DNA of 64,000 nt from Chloroflexota bacterium. GTDB taxonomy: Bacteria > Chloroflexota > Limnocylindria > Limnocylindrales > CSP1-4. Position numbers and translations under genes: made by a program. The first letter of the stretch is position 1; each line of letters opens with the position of its first letter. Where the stretch lies: the NCBI GenBank assembly GCA_947475545.1, contig CANJLL010000003.1:298447-362446 (forward strand). Direction: 5' to 3'. The notes beneath the pieces were generated by a model. The model was not told where the DNA came from and ran no database searches. It saw only the letters and a list, made by a program, of their open reading frames with translations. This document shows positions 15,098 through 24,273 of this stretch, piece by piece.

Positions 15098-17170
15098 CTA
15101 CCGCGTTGTGGTGGCCTCGTAGGTGAGGCCCAGCACCACGTCCCGCGCGAAGGTGGTGCGGAACGTCGCCGTCCGGCCGTCGACGATGACCCCCGCGCTG
15201 GCCGCGCTGATCCGGAAGCCGGCCGGGACGCGGATGGTCACGCTCAGCGGCGCCGCCAGCAGCCCGGGCTGCTTCTGGATGGTCACGCGGTACTGGCCGG
15301 CGCCGCCGGTGGCGCTCACGTCCGCGGCGTAGGGGCTGGTCCACGCGTAGCGCAGGCCGGTCCTGCCCGGCGGCACCCGCAGGTAGACGCCAAAGACGGC
15401 CCGCCCGGCCTCCCAGCCCGCGAAGGACGGCGCCGTCAGCTTGGGCGTGCTGCCACCGGCCAGCGACTCGATCCGGCTGCGCTCCGGGACCAGCAGGCGG
15501 AAGTACATGCCCAGCACGCGCAGGTCCTTGAGCGACGCGATGTCGCGATAGGGCTTGCCGGCCGCGCTATCAATCAGGTTCTCCCAGGTGACGTCCAGGG
15601 TGTTCCGGGCGTTGCCCACCGCGTCGATCTCCACGTCCAGCGCCAGCGAGCGCGTGGTCACGGCGTTGAGCTTGGAGACGGGCGTGACGTTGGCATCTAC
15701 CGCGTACAGGTAGTCGCCCGGGTCGGCGCGGACCCCGCCGCCAAAGCCGGCGTCCGCCACGAACGCCTGGTCCGCGGCGTCCTTGCACCAGGCCAGCAGG
15801 AGATGCTCGGCGCCAATGGTGTCCGCCTGCTCCAGGGCCCGGCTCCACTGCGCCGAGGGCAGGGCGAGCAGCGCGCCCAGCAGGTGGTCGGCCAGCACCG
15901 AGAGGAACGCCTTGCGGTTCTCGCCCGGCACGCGTGCCGACCGCGTCAGCTGGAGCACCTTGAGCCGTGCCTCGCCCGCCGCAATGGTGGTGGCGTACTC
16001 GGGGATGGCCACGGGGCCGGTCACCTTGAGCAGCGCGTCGATGGTGTCCGTGGTGATCGCCAGCACGCCGTCGATCCGGGTGTCGCCCGTCTGATTCGCG
16101 TAGAGGCGGATCGCGTCCCGGGCGCTGATGGGGAAGTCCGGTGACCAGTTGGCGTCGGCCAGCTCCCAGGGTCGCCCCACGCCCACCAGGTAGTCCACGA
16201 GCTGATCCGGCGGCCGGATGACCGGGTAGTCCCACGGCAGGTCAACCGTGTCGATGTCGCTGAAGACCCGCTCCGTGATCTGGCCCCTGTCGAACGTGAC
16301 CAGGCCAAAGGAGCCGATGAAGCCGCCAGTTGGCCGCAGCTCGTCCGGGTTCTGCGTCAGCACCAGGTAGCGCCGGGGCCCGTCCCAGCCCAGGATGGCC
16401 GGCAGCCGACCGCTGGCCGCGGCGTAGGTGTCCAGCCACGGCCCGTACCTGGCCAGCGGATCCAGCATGGCGTCGCGCGCGCGCTGGACCTCGCCCAGGA
16501 ACCCGTCCGGCAGGCCGGCCAGCACGGCTCGGGCGTGGTTCACGGCTCGGGCCGCGGCCTGGGCCTGCTCGTGGCTGGCGGCCATGAGCCCGGTGAGCCG
16601 CGCCAGGGTCGACGGCTGGTCCGCGGCCACCACCTGGCCCAGCGCCGCCACCTGGTCTGGCGCGGTCGGCTGGCCGCCGGCAGCGCCGGCAGCGCCGGCA
16701 GCGCCGGCCGCGGGCTGGGGCCCGGTGGTCTCCACGAAGCGCCGGGCGATCTCCACCGCGGCATCGGCGGCGTCAAACAGGTCCGCCGCGGCCGAAGCGA
16801 TGCCGTCCACGCCGCGCACGTTGGCGGCGGTCAGGGGGAAGGCGCGGGCCACGGCCACCAGGGGATCCGAGGCCAGCAGGTGCGCCAGCGGCTGGTAGCG
16901 CGCGCGGCCAGCGACCAGATCCGCGGCCAGCGCGTCGACCGTGACCCGATCGATGGATGGGCCGGCGTCCTGGGCCCGCCTGGCCACGGATGCCAGGTCG
17001 GTGCGCAGCGCCCTGGCATCGTCGAGGGCTGGGGCGTAGCGGACCACGGCCAGCGTGGCCCCGGCACCCGCGAGGAGGGCCAACAGGATCAGGACGCCGA
17101 GGCCAATGGCGGCGAGGCCGCGGGGACCAGGCCAGCGCCGGCGCCCGCGCCGGGCCGGCATGTCGGTCAC
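15098..17170 (-). CDS. DUF4012 domain-containing membrane-anchored protein
   Basis: A 690-residue surface protein. A basic N-terminus is followed by one membrane helix (about 20-45), a helical stalk region containing an Ala/Gly repeat (GAAGAAGAAGG), and the DUF4012 domain with the family motif NPDELRPTGGFIGSFG. The family occurs in Gram-positive-type bacteria and Chloroflexota; its function is unknown. It overlaps the sortase-like gene by ATGA (17167-17170), so the two are translationally coupled. The operon order suggests a shared role in surface-protein display. Confidence 0.82.
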   Translation of the reverse strand: MTDMPARRGRRRWPGPRGLAAIGLGVLILLALLAGAGATLAVVRYAPALDDARALRTDLASVARRAQDAGPSIDRVTVDALAADLVAGRARYQPLAHLLASDPLVAVARAFPLTAANVRGVDGIASAAADLFDAADAAVEIARRFVETTGPQPAAGAAGAAGAAGGQPTAPDQVAALGQVVAADQPSTLARLTGLMAASHEQAQAAARAVNHARAVLAGLPDGFLGEVQRARDAMLDPLARYGPWLDTYAAASGRLPAILGWDGPRRYLVLTQNPDELRPTGGFIGSFGLVTFDRGQITERVFSDIDTVDLPWDYPVIRPPDQLVDYLVGVGRPWELADANWSPDFPISARDAIRLYANQTGDTRIDGVLAITTDTIDALLKVTGPVAIPEYATTIAAGEARLKVLQLTRSARVPGENRKAFLSVLADHLLGALLALPSAQWSRALEQADTIGAEHLLLAWCKDAADQAFVADAGFGGGVRADPGDYLYAVDANVTPVSKLNAVTTRSLALDVEIDAVGNARNTLDVTWENLIDSAAGKPYRDIASLKDLRVLGMYFRLLVPERSRIESLAGGSTPKLTAPSFAGWEAGRAVFGVYLRVPPGRTGLRYAWTSPYAADVSATGGAGQYRVTIQKQPGLLAAPLSVTIRVPAGFRISAASAGVIVDGRTATFRTTFARDVVLGLTYEATTTR

Positions 17171-17844
17171 CGAGCCGGGACGGCAATCACCACGAACCGC
17201 GGCGCCGTCGCTACGTAGGAGGTGGACGTCTGGAGCGTCAGCTGCTCCGCGGGCGTGGGCGACAGGTACTTCAGCGCGTCCCAGGCCACCTTGGGCAGGA
17301 CCTGGGTGACGACGTAGGTGCGTGACGTGCCATCCACCAGGTCCAGCGTGATGGCGTCACCAACCTGGCTATTCCAGAGGGTCAGGAACATCCCCGCCTG
17401 CGCGTGGGCGTAGATGTAGATGTTGGAGCCGCCGCCCGGCCAGGCCGACGACGGGTAGTGGGCCGCCTTCCCGATGGGCGCGTCGATCCCGTCACCCTCC
17501 ACGATGGCCAGGTCGATGCCCAGGCAGGCGATGGTGATCCGGGTGGCACGGATGCCGGCCTGGGCGGGGGTGACCGCGGGGGAGAGGGTGGTGGGCGGCG
17601 TGGCGCCCGGCCCCGCCGTGGCGCCCGGCTTGGTGGGCCCGGCACTCGTGGGCACCGGGATGAGGTCCAGGTTGCTGAACCCGGGTGTTGGCGCCGTGGC
17701 CTCTGTTGGCCCCGGGGTTGCCTGGCCCGCATGGCCCAGCGAGTCGTCTCCATTGGCCAGCAGCAGGCCGCCCGCCCCCAGGATCAGGACGGCGAGGAGC
17801 ACCAGGACGGCGTGCGGCAGGCCCTTCCGGGCCGGTCGGCGCAT
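17167..17844 (-). CDS. sortase-like protein lacking the catalytic cysteine
   Basis: A 225-residue protein with an N-terminal membrane helix, a Pro/Thr-rich linker (about 40-95) and a sortase-like beta-barrel. The conserved sortase His is present in YIYAHAQAGMF and the conserved Arg in APRFVVIA. Where sortases have TLxTC, this protein reads LTLQTSTSY: the nucleophile is Ser (codon TCC, one base from TGC). The only Cys in the barrel is at an unrelated strand (IACLGID). It may therefore be inactive, a Ser variant, or a binding protein. It sits between an LPxT-tailed gene (40 nt upstream) and the DUF4012 gene (4-nt overlap). Confidence 0.75.
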   Translation of the reverse strand: MRRPARKGLPHAVLVLLAVLILGAGGLLLANGDDSLGHAGQATPGPTEATAPTPGFSNLDLIPVPTSAGPTKPGATAGPGATPPTTLSPAVTPAQAGIRATRITIACLGIDLAIVEGDGIDAPIGKAAHYPSSAWPGGGSNIYIYAHAQAGMFLTLWNSQVGDAITLDLVDGTSRTYVVTQVLPKVAWDALKYLSPTPAEQLTLQTSTSYVATAPRFVVIAVPAR

Positions 17845-17884
17845 CAGCGTGGTCTTGCGTTCAGTTCTTGCCGCGGGCGCTGGG

Positions 17885-18565
17885 TCAGCGGCGCCCGCCT
17901 AGCGCAACATGGCGGAGCATCAACAGACTCCCCAGGCCAAACAGGACGACCGCCACCAGCCCCACGGTGCTGGGGAGCGACGGTTCGTCCTCGATGGCCG
18001 ACGTCCTGGGCAGCCCGGCCTCGGGGACCCTAAGGAGGAGGGCCGCGCTGGTGATGCCACCGACGGTCACGTGGACTTGGCGGAGGCCGGGTTCCCGGCT
18101 GAGCTGCACGAAGGCGTGGGCATGGCCCTGGGCGTCGGTCTCGGCGTCCACCGCCGTGAACTGGTCGGTCGCGACTTCCGCGTAGACCACGGCCTGCATC
18201 CGGGGCGTTGCTCCCCGATCCACCGCGTAGACCAGGCCGGTGCCGCCGTTCGCCGCGGCGGACGTCACGGCGTACGTGATGGACCCGGCCGCGATGGGCT
18301 TGCCGGTGCTGGCATCCCCGGTGTTGGCACCGTTCCCCAGGATCCAGGAGGCGGGCTGCCCGGCGAGGGGCTGCCCGCCCGCATCCAGGACGGTTGCCTC
18401 GATCATCACGGGGTTGCAGCAGACCACCACGGTGCCCGGGCCGGTCAAGGTGACGGTGGCGACGTTGCCCGAGTAGCCAAGGGCCGTGGTGGACGCACCC
18501 AGCACGAGGGCCGAGGCGGCAAGGCCTGCCAATCCATGGGTTAACCTGCGCACTCGATTGTCCAT
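17885..18565 (-). CDS. secreted Ig-like (Big_1-type) protein with LPxT-like C-terminal anchor
   Basis: A 226-residue exported protein: signal peptide (about 8-30), one or two Ig-like beta domains of the bacterial Big_1 pattern (VMIEATVLDAGGQPLAGQPA), then LPRTS (185-189) and LPST (197-200). A membrane helix (about 201-217) and a short basic tail HVALGGRR end it. This is the layout of a sortase substrate. The ATG at 18565 has GGGGGGAT upstream; a longer frame to 18640 lacks a ribosome site. TATGAT (minus strand, 18636-18641) may be its -10 box. It is the first gene of the operon with the sortase-like and DUF4012 genes. Confidence 0.72.
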   Translation of the reverse strand: MDNRVRRLTHGLAGLAASALVLGASTTALGYSGNVATVTLTGPGTVVVCCNPVMIEATVLDAGGQPLAGQPASWILGNGANTGDASTGKPIAAGSITYAVTSAAANGGTGLVYAVDRGATPRMQAVVYAEVATDQFTAVDAETDAQGHAHAFVQLSREPGLRQVHVTVGGITSAALLLRVPEAGLPRTSAIEDEPSLPSTVGLVAVVLFGLGSLLMLRHVALGGRR

Positions 18566-18835
18566 GAACGTGATCCCCCCGTCCGGCTCTCCCCTTGGGC
18601 GATTCGGATTCAGATTACACCAAGCTAGTGACTCTATCATACCTTAAGCACGGCCCGGGCGAATAGGCCACATGGCCCCAACTGGGGTGCCGGTCCGTTG
18701 ATGCATGGTCGGATATGAGAGCATCGGGCTGTAGTCCCCGACCTTCAGTCGGCGTCGGGACCACGGCCCGCTGACACGGGTCCTCGGCACGACTTGGCGG
18801 AGGCGTCGGCGCATGCGGATTGGTCGCTCCTGCTG

Positions 18836-19513
18836 ATGGGCCCGGCCGTCGCGGTCGTGGACCTGCACTGCCACACCAGCGCCAGCTTTGATTCGCTGGC
18901 CGCGGCGGAGCACGTGCTCCAGGCGGCGGTCGCCCGCGGCCTGACGCACCTGGCCATCACCGATCACGACACCATTGACGGCGCGCTTCGGGCCCGTGAC
19001 GCGGCACCCGCCGGCCTCAGGGTCCTGGTTGGACAGGAAGTCCGCACGCGGCAGGGCGACCTCATCTGCGTCTTCCTGGAGACGCCCATCCCGGCCGGGC
19101 TGCCGGTCCTGGAGGCCATCCAGGCCGCCCGCGACCAGGGCGCCCTGGTGGGCATGCCGCATCCCTATGACCGGGCCCGGGCCTCCCTGCTGGCGACCGG
19201 CGACCTGGCCGCCGCCGAAGTCCAGGCGCTGGCGGCGGGCGTTGACTGGGTGGAGGCCTGCAACGCCCGGATCCTGCGCGAGGGCGACAACCGCCGGGCC
19301 GCGGCGTTTGCCCGCACGCACAACGTGCCAGGCGTCTCCGTGAGCGACGCGCACTCGGTCATGGAGGTTGGGCTGGTCAGCACCACCCTCCTGGGCGATC
19401 CCTCCACCCCTGCCGGCCTGCTCGCCGCGCTGCGCACCCCAGTGGCCGGCCACGCACCGGATCCGGGCGCGGGATATGCCCGGACCCTGCTGGCCCGGCT
19501 GGCCCGGCGATGA
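18836..19513 (+). CDS. PHP-domain metal-dependent phosphoesterase
   Basis: A 225-residue PHP-family protein with the metal ligands in order: DLHCHTSAS at the N-terminus, ITDHDT, GMPHPYD and VSDAHS near the end. This is the stand-alone form related to nucleoside 3',5'-bisphosphate / RNA-end phosphatases. The ATG at 18836 puts the first motif at residue 9. An in-frame TTG at 18794 would add 14 residues, and neither start has a good Shine-Dalgarno. It overlaps the next gene by 4 nt (ATGA at 19510-19513). The substrate is not known. Confidence 0.85.
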   Translation: MGPAVAVVDLHCHTSASFDSLAAAEHVLQAAVARGLTHLAITDHDTIDGALRARDAAPAGLRVLVGQEVRTRQGDLICVFLETPIPAGLPVLEAIQAARDQGALVGMPHPYDRARASLLATGDLAAAEVQALAAGVDWVEACNARILREGDNRRAAAFARTHNVPGVSVSDAHSVMEVGLVSTTLLGDPSTPAGLLAALRTPVAGHAPDPGAGYARTLLARLARR

Positions 19514-19896
19514 CCTCCCAGCCCGGCGGCGCGCCGGCACCCGAGACCCAGCCGGACCCGGCCACCCAGCCGGACCCAGCCACCCAGCCGGCCGGGCCGG
19601 CCGATTGCCCGTACCTGGGCGTGCTGGACGATGCGCGGACGCATTTCAGCTTCACCACCGTTGACCATCGCTGCTTCAGCGCATCCAAGTCGCGCGAGAT
19701 CGACGTGGCGCACCAGGCGGCCATGTGCCTTGGTGCCTCGTACGCGACGTGTGCGCGCTATGTCCCCATGCCCATGCCGGGGTCATCCGCGCGGCGGCCG
19801 GGTTCCGGCCGGGCGCGCCTCGTGGCGTTTGCGCTGATGGGCCTGCTCGTCGTGATCGTGGTGGTCGGCATGGTGTACGTGGTCCCGCAGACCTGA
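19510..19896 (+). CDS. small CPYLG/HRC Cys-rich protein with one membrane helix
   Basis: A 128-residue protein. After a Pro/Thr repeat (DPATQP twice, about 16-28) comes a 55-residue module with the pattern CPYLG, then HRC, Q-x-x-x-CL and Y-x-x-C. The four Cys and one His could bind a metal or form disulfides. A membrane helix (about 105-124) ends the protein. The same module, with the same spacing landmarks, forms the N-terminus of the LysM protein at 38978-39757. No known domain name can be given with certainty. It is coupled to the PHP gene by ATGA. Confidence 0.75.
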   Translation: MTSQPGGAPAPETQPDPATQPDPATQPAGPADCPYLGVLDDARTHFSFTTVDHRCFSASKSREIDVAHQAAMCLGASYATCARYVPMPMPGSSARRPGSGRARLVAFALMGLLVVIVVVGMVYVVPQT

Positions 19897-19925
19897 CGCC
19901 GCGGGGGCAACCCGCCCCGCCAGGC

Positions 19926-20348
19926 TCAGCGGCGGCGCGACACCAGGACGCCGGCCAGGACCAGCGCGATGAGCGCCCCGGTGGCATCGATGCCCACATC
20001 CGTCAGCGCCGCGTGTCGGCCCACCACCTGGCCCTGGTGGATCTCGTCGGTGGCCGCGTAGAGCACCGCGAGGAGCATGGCCGCCACCCCCGGCCGGCGC
20101 ACGGGCGTGGACCTGGCCATGGCGCGGCGGATGCTGAGCGCCAGGATGCCAAAGACCCCCATGTGGCCCAGCTTGCGGACCACGAAGTCCGTCCCCGCGT
20201 CCGGCACAAAGCGGAGATCGGGCTGGGCGGAGAGCACGAAGATCAGCGCCGCCCACGCGATCACGGGCAGCCAGGCGACCAGGAGCCGCCGAGCGCCGAC
20301 CCGCCGCGGCTCGGCCATCAACGCGCCGCCGGAAGAGCCCTTGTCCAT
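19926..20348 (-). CDS. VanZ family membrane protein
   Basis: A 140-residue VanZ-like protein with about four membrane helices. The family signature is LIFVLSAQPDLRF near 35-47, followed by KLGHMGVFGILAL with the conserved His, DEIHQGQVVGR in the third loop and a last helix ending in SRRR. VanZ proteins are linked to teicoplanin resistance in enterococci; their role elsewhere is unknown. ATG at 20348 is used; MAEPRR 11 codons later is also possible. It diverges from the polysaccharide locus. Confidence 0.85.
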   Translation of the reverse strand: MDKGSSGGALMAEPRRVGARRLLVAWLPVIAWAALIFVLSAQPDLRFVPDAGTDFVVRKLGHMGVFGILALSIRRAMARSTPVRRPGVAAMLLAVLYAATDEIHQGQVVGRHAALTDVGIDATGALIALVLAGVLVSRRR

Positions 20349-20399
20349 GCCACAGGATAGGCTCGCCCGTCGTCCCGTCGTCCGCCCTCGGGACGCGGA

Positions 20400-22394
20400 A
20401 TGGACCGGATATCATTCAACCGCGCTGCGGTTCAGTTTCTCCAGGAGGCTGGCCGATGCGCGCGGGGGGTTCTTGCCTTGCATCAAACTACGGGGACGTC
20501 CGCGCCGCAGGGCCCGGCTTCCGACAACGCCCAACAGGGGCTCTGGTGGTTGAGCGCACGCCGGCTTGCCGCATGGGTCCTGGTGGACGTCCTGGCCAGC
20601 CTGATCGCCAGCCTGGTCACGGTGGCCAACCGTTTCGAGACGCTGGACGTGGAAACGTACCGGGTCCTCCTGCCGTGGGTCCTGCTGCCGGTGATCATGT
20701 TCCCGGCGGCAAACCTGCTCTCGGGTGTCTACCAGCTCTCGTGGCGCAGGCTGGCGACCAGGAGTGTCCTCCACCTGGCGGCATCGGTGACCATCACCAT
20801 GGTCATCGAGGTCCTGCTCTTCTACGCCGTGGTCACTCCCGCCGGCCTTGCGGGAGCGGCGGGGTTCCCGCGGTCCTACTGGCTGGTCCAGGCGGTTGAC
20901 TTTGTGGCCCTCGCTCTGGCCAGCCGGACCCTGCGCGTCACGCTGGAGCGACGATACCGTGCCCAGTTCCGGGACCGGCGGCACGGCACCCGGACCCTGC
21001 TCTACGGCGCCGGTGAAGCCGGCGTCGCGGTGCTTGCCGAGTCCAGCGCCAGCCCGGCGCCCGGCATGTATCCGGTGGGGTTCCTGGACGACGACATGCG
21101 CCTCCGGGGACAGCACGTCGCGGGCCTGCGCGTCTACGGCAACTACGCCAACCTGCAGCAGACGGCGCTGCGCCTGCAGGCCACCAACGTGCTCATCACC
21201 ATGCCCAGAGCCGACGGGAACGCGGTGCGACGCGTGGTGCACGCGGCGGCGGCCGCCGGGCTCTCCATCAAGACGCTGCCCTCCATCGGCGAGCTGATCC
21301 GCGGCAGCCTGAGCCCCGCCCGCTCGCGCACCCTGAACCTGGAGGACCTGCTGCGCCGGCCGATCAGCCCCCTGGATCGCCAGCGGACCCGGGACCTCGT
21401 GGGCGGGAAGCGCGTGCTGGTCACCGGGGCGGCCGGCTCCATCGGCAGCGAGATCCTGCGCCAGGTGCTGGACGCCGGACCCTCGTTGATCGTCGCCTTT
21501 GACCAGGCCGAGAGCCCCCTCTACGAGTTGGAGCGCGAGATCCTGGACCGGATCGCCGACGCCGGCGGCGTCGCGCCCGCCGTGGCCATCGAGCTGGGCT
21601 CCGTCTCCGACGGCGCTCGGCTGGACGACCTCTTTGCGCGCCACACGGTCGACGTCGTCATCCACGCCGCCGCCTACAAGCACGTGCCCATGCTGGAGAG
21701 GCACCCGTCCGAGGCGGTGGTCACGAATCTGGGCGGCACGCTGGAGCTGCTGCAGCGCGCCCGGACGGCCGGGGTCTCGCGGTTTGTCCTGATCTCCACC
21801 GACAAGGCCGTGGATCCAACCAGCGTCATGGGCGCCACCAAGCGGCTTGCCGAGATGGCCATGGTGGCCGCCGGCCGGCGGACCGGCTGGGGGGCCGTGG
21901 GGGTCCGTTTTGGCAACGTCCTGGGATCCGCCGGGAGCGTGGTCCCCATCTTCCAGCGGCAGATTGCCCGCGGCGCCCCGCTGACCATCACCCACCTGGA
22001 CGCCACCCGCTTCTTTATGACCATCCCGGAGGCGTCCAGCCTGGTCCTGGCGGCCGCGTCCATGGGCGGCTCGGGCAGAACCTACATCCTGAAGATGGGG
22101 GAGCCCGTCCGGATCGTGGACCTGGCCAGGGACGTCATCCGCCTGGCCGGGCTCACCGAGCACGATGTGGAGATCAAGTACACGGGCCTGCGGCCGGGGG
22201 AACGCCTCCACGAGACGCTCTTCTACGAGGCCGAGGCCGTGGAGCCCACCGCCGACGACCGCATCCTGGGAGCCATGCTCAAGGACCCACCGTTGCACAC
22301 GCTGGTTCGCCTGCGGTCCTTCGTGGACCAGGCCCGGCAGCGGCGCGTCACGGGCGATGAAGTGCTCGAATTGGCACGAGAGCTGGCGGGATAA
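20400..22394 (+). CDS. membrane nucleotide-sugar 4,6-dehydratase (PglF/CapD/FlaA1-like)
   Basis: A 664-residue two-part protein. The N-terminal half has four membrane helices (about 55-180) and a CoA-binding-like Rossmann domain (LLYGAGEAG, 200-208). The C-terminal half is a short-chain dehydratase with TGAAGSIGS at 342-350, STDK at 466-469 and MxxxK (Met477, Lys481), where Met replaces the usual Tyr, as in UDP-GlcNAc 4,6-dehydratases of the PglF/WbpM group. It would make a UDP-4-keto-6-deoxy sugar at the membrane. The true start may be later: TATCAT at 20410-20415 lies inside the first codons, and TTG at 20478 has a G-rich stretch ahead. Acetyltransferase, aminotransferase and sugar-transferase genes follow. 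Confidence 0.85.
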   Translation: MDRISFNRAAVQFLQEAGRCARGVLALHQTTGTSAPQGPASDNAQQGLWWLSARRLAAWVLVDVLASLIASLVTVANRFETLDVETYRVLLPWVLLPVIMFPAANLLSGVYQLSWRRLATRSVLHLAASVTITMVIEVLLFYAVVTPAGLAGAAGFPRSYWLVQAVDFVALALASRTLRVTLERRYRAQFRDRRHGTRTLLYGAGEAGVAVLAESSASPAPGMYPVGFLDDDMRLRGQHVAGLRVYGNYANLQQTALRLQATNVLITMPRADGNAVRRVVHAAAAAGLSIKTLPSIGELIRGSLSPARSRTLNLEDLLRRPISPLDRQRTRDLVGGKRVLVTGAAGSIGSEILRQVLDAGPSLIVAFDQAESPLYELEREILDRIADAGGVAPAVAIELGSVSDGARLDDLFARHTVDVVIHAAAYKHVPMLERHPSEAVVTNLGGTLELLQRARTAGVSRFVLISTDKAVDPTSVMGATKRLAEMAMVAAGRRTGWGAVGVRFGNVLGSAGSVVPIFQRQIARGAPLTITHLDATRFFMTIPEASSLVLAAASMGGSGRTYILKMGEPVRIVDLARDVIRLAGLTEHDVEIKYTGLRPGERLHETLFYEAEAVEPTADDRILGAMLKDPPLHTLVRLRSFVDQARQRRVTGDEVLELARELAG

Positions 22395-22477
22395 AGTATG
22401 ACGGAGCCCGCGTCGGATAGGGCGACGGGCCGGCCCATGCGGAACCATGCCTGCTCTGCGCCAAATGGGGGACTCCG

Positions 22478-23113
22478 ATGAAGCCACTGGTCATCGTCGG
22501 TTCGGGCGGCTTCGCCCGTGAAGTGCTCGACGTGGTCGAGGCTATCAACGCGGTGCAAGAGCGCTGGAATTTCCTGGGCTTCCTGGACGATCACAAGTCA
22601 GAGGATCCGCTTGTCACCTCGCGTGGCGCGGCGATTCTCGGGCCTTCCCAGTTGCTGACCGAACTCGCTTGCGAGTACGTGATCGCGATTGCAGATCCGG
22701 CTGCCCGGGAGCGGATCGATACACTGGCGACGGGCGCGGGTCGGGAGGCTGCGACGCTCGTCCACCCTGGCGCGACGATCGGCAGCGTAAACTCGATCAG
22801 TCCCGGTCTCATCGCAACGGCCGGATCGTGCGTCACGACCAACGTCCAGATCGGGCGGCACGTCCACCTCAATCTGGGCTCGACCGTCGGTCATGACGTG
22901 GTACTCGGACCCTACGTGACGATCAACCCCGGCGCACACATCAGCGGGAACGTCACGCTCGAGGACGGCGTCACCATCGGCACCGGCGCATCGGTCATCC
23001 AGGGACTCAAGGTGGGTCGTCGGTCATTCGTGGGAGCAGGGGCTGTCGTGACGAAAGATGTCGCACCGGGACTCGTTGTGGTCGGTATTCCGGCCCGGCC
23101 GCTCGCCCGATGA
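22478..23113 (+). CDS. PglD/NeuD-like sugar O/N-acetyltransferase
   Basis: A 211-residue left-handed beta-helix acyltransferase. The N-terminal nucleotide-sugar-binding part has VGSGGFAREVLD (7-18). The hexapeptide-repeat part has the likely catalytic His139 in STVGHDVV and ends with KDVAPGLVVVGIPARP. In PglD this enzyme N-acetylates UDP-4-amino-4,6-dideoxy-GlcNAc. GGGGGACTCCG precedes the ATG. It overlaps the aminotransferase gene by ATGA (23110-23113). Codon use is less GC-biased than in its neighbours, which may mean later acquisition. Confidence 0.85.
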   Translation: MKPLVIVGSGGFAREVLDVVEAINAVQERWNFLGFLDDHKSEDPLVTSRGAAILGPSQLLTELACEYVIAIADPAARERIDTLATGAGREAATLVHPGATIGSVNSISPGLIATAGSCVTTNVQIGRHVHLNLGSTVGHDVVLGPYVTINPGAHISGNVTLEDGVTIGTGASVIQGLKVGRRSFVGAGAVVTKDVAPGLVVVGIPARPLAR

Positions 23114-24273
23114 GCGATGCGGTAGCGGGAGCCCCGGCAGGCGACCGGCAGATCACCTTCCTCCGCCCGTTCATGCCGCCGTATGCGGCGGTTGAGGCCC
23201 GGTTCCGCGAGGCGTACGCGTCCGGCATGGTGACCAAGGGCCGCGAGCTCGATCGGTTCGAGACGGCGGCGGCCGAGTATCTCGACGTCGAGGATGTCGT
23301 TGCCGTCAGCAGTTGCACGCTGGGCCTGACGCTGGTCCATCGCGCCCTGGGCCTCGCCGGGGAGGTGATCGTCCCCAGCTTCACATTCATGGCCACGGTC
23401 AGCTCGCTGGTCTGGGCCGGCTGTGAGCCGGTCTTCGTGGACATCGATCCCGAGACCTGGGTGGTTGACCTGGCTCGCATCGAGGCGGCGATCACCCCGC
23501 GGACCTCGGCCATCGTGGCGGTCCACCTGTATGGCGCCCCGGCGCCCGTTCAGGAGTTGGAGGTGCTGGCGACCAGGCACGGCATCCAGCTGATCTTCGA
23601 CGCCGCGCACGGGTTTGGATCGCTCCACCGCGGACATCGCCTGGGTGGCGGTGGCGCGGCGGAGGTCTTCTCCACCAGCCCAACCAAGCTGCTCGTCACC
23701 GGCGAGGGCGGCGTGGTGGCCACCAACGATCCCGCGCTTGCGGCAGAGCTCCGCGTCCTGCGTGAGTACGGCAATCCGGGTGACTACGACAGCCGTTCCG
23801 CGGGCACCAATGCGCGAATGCCGGAGATCGCAGCCATCATGGGGCACGAGGGGCTGGCGACGCTGGAGATGAACGCGACCCGCCGGAATGAGATCGCGGC
23901 GCGGTACACGGAGCGCCTATCCGCCGTTCCCGGCATCCGGTTCCAGCGGATCGCCGCCGGGGATCGGTCGTCCTACAAGGACTTTTCCATCGTGGTCATG
24001 CCGGAGGAGCTCGGCGCCACGCGTGACCAGCTGGTGGCCTTCCTGACCGCGCGCGGGATCGAGACGCGCAACTACTACGTGCCTCCGGTTCATCGCCATC
24101 AGGCCTATCGCGAAGTCGGTGCCCGGTATGACGCCGTGCTGCCTACCACGGACTGGATCTCGGAGCGCATCACCAGCCTGCCGATCTGGACCGGGCTCAC
24201 GGACGACGACGTGGACTACGTCTGTCGGTCCATCTCCGAGTTCGCAGATTCCGTGGCATCCAAGCCGGGCTGA
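23110..24273 (+). CDS. DegT/DnrJ/EryC1/StrS (PglE-like) sugar aminotransferase
   Basis: A 387-residue PLP-dependent aminotransferase of the sugar C4 type. Lys193 in SPTKLLVTGEGG forms the Schiff base, Asp164 in FDAAHGFG holds the PLP nitrogen, and Gly-rich and aromatic family motifs are in order (PSFTFMAT, TNARMPEI, NYYVPPVH). Together with the PglF-like dehydratase and PglD-like acetyltransferase it would give a 4-amino, then 4-acetamido, 6-deoxy sugar. It overlaps PglD by 4 nt. At its 3' end it overlaps the convergent sugar-transferase gene by 58 nt. Confidence 0.88.
   Translation: MSDAVAGAPAGDRQITFLRPFMPPYAAVEARFREAYASGMVTKGRELDRFETAAAEYLDVEDVVAVSSCTLGLTLVHRALGLAGEVIVPSFTFMATVSSLVWAGCEPVFVDIDPETWVVDLARIEAAITPRTSAIVAVHLYGAPAPVQELEVLATRHGIQLIFDAAHGFGSLHRGHRLGGGGAAEVFSTSPTKLLVTGEGGVVATNDPALAAELRVLREYGNPGDYDSRSAGTNARMPEIAAIMGHEGLATLEMNATRRNEIAARYTERLSAVPGIRFQRIAAGDRSSYKDFSIVVMPEELGATRDQLVAFLTARGIETRNYYVPPVHRHQAYREVGARYDAVLPTTDWISERITSLPIWTGLTDDDVDYVCRSISEFADSVASKPG

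Noticed and set aside
20412..22487. A 691-codon minus-strand frame opposite the PglF-like gene
   Set aside because: The plus strand has the full dehydratase motif set; the antisense translation has no domain and a biased composition.
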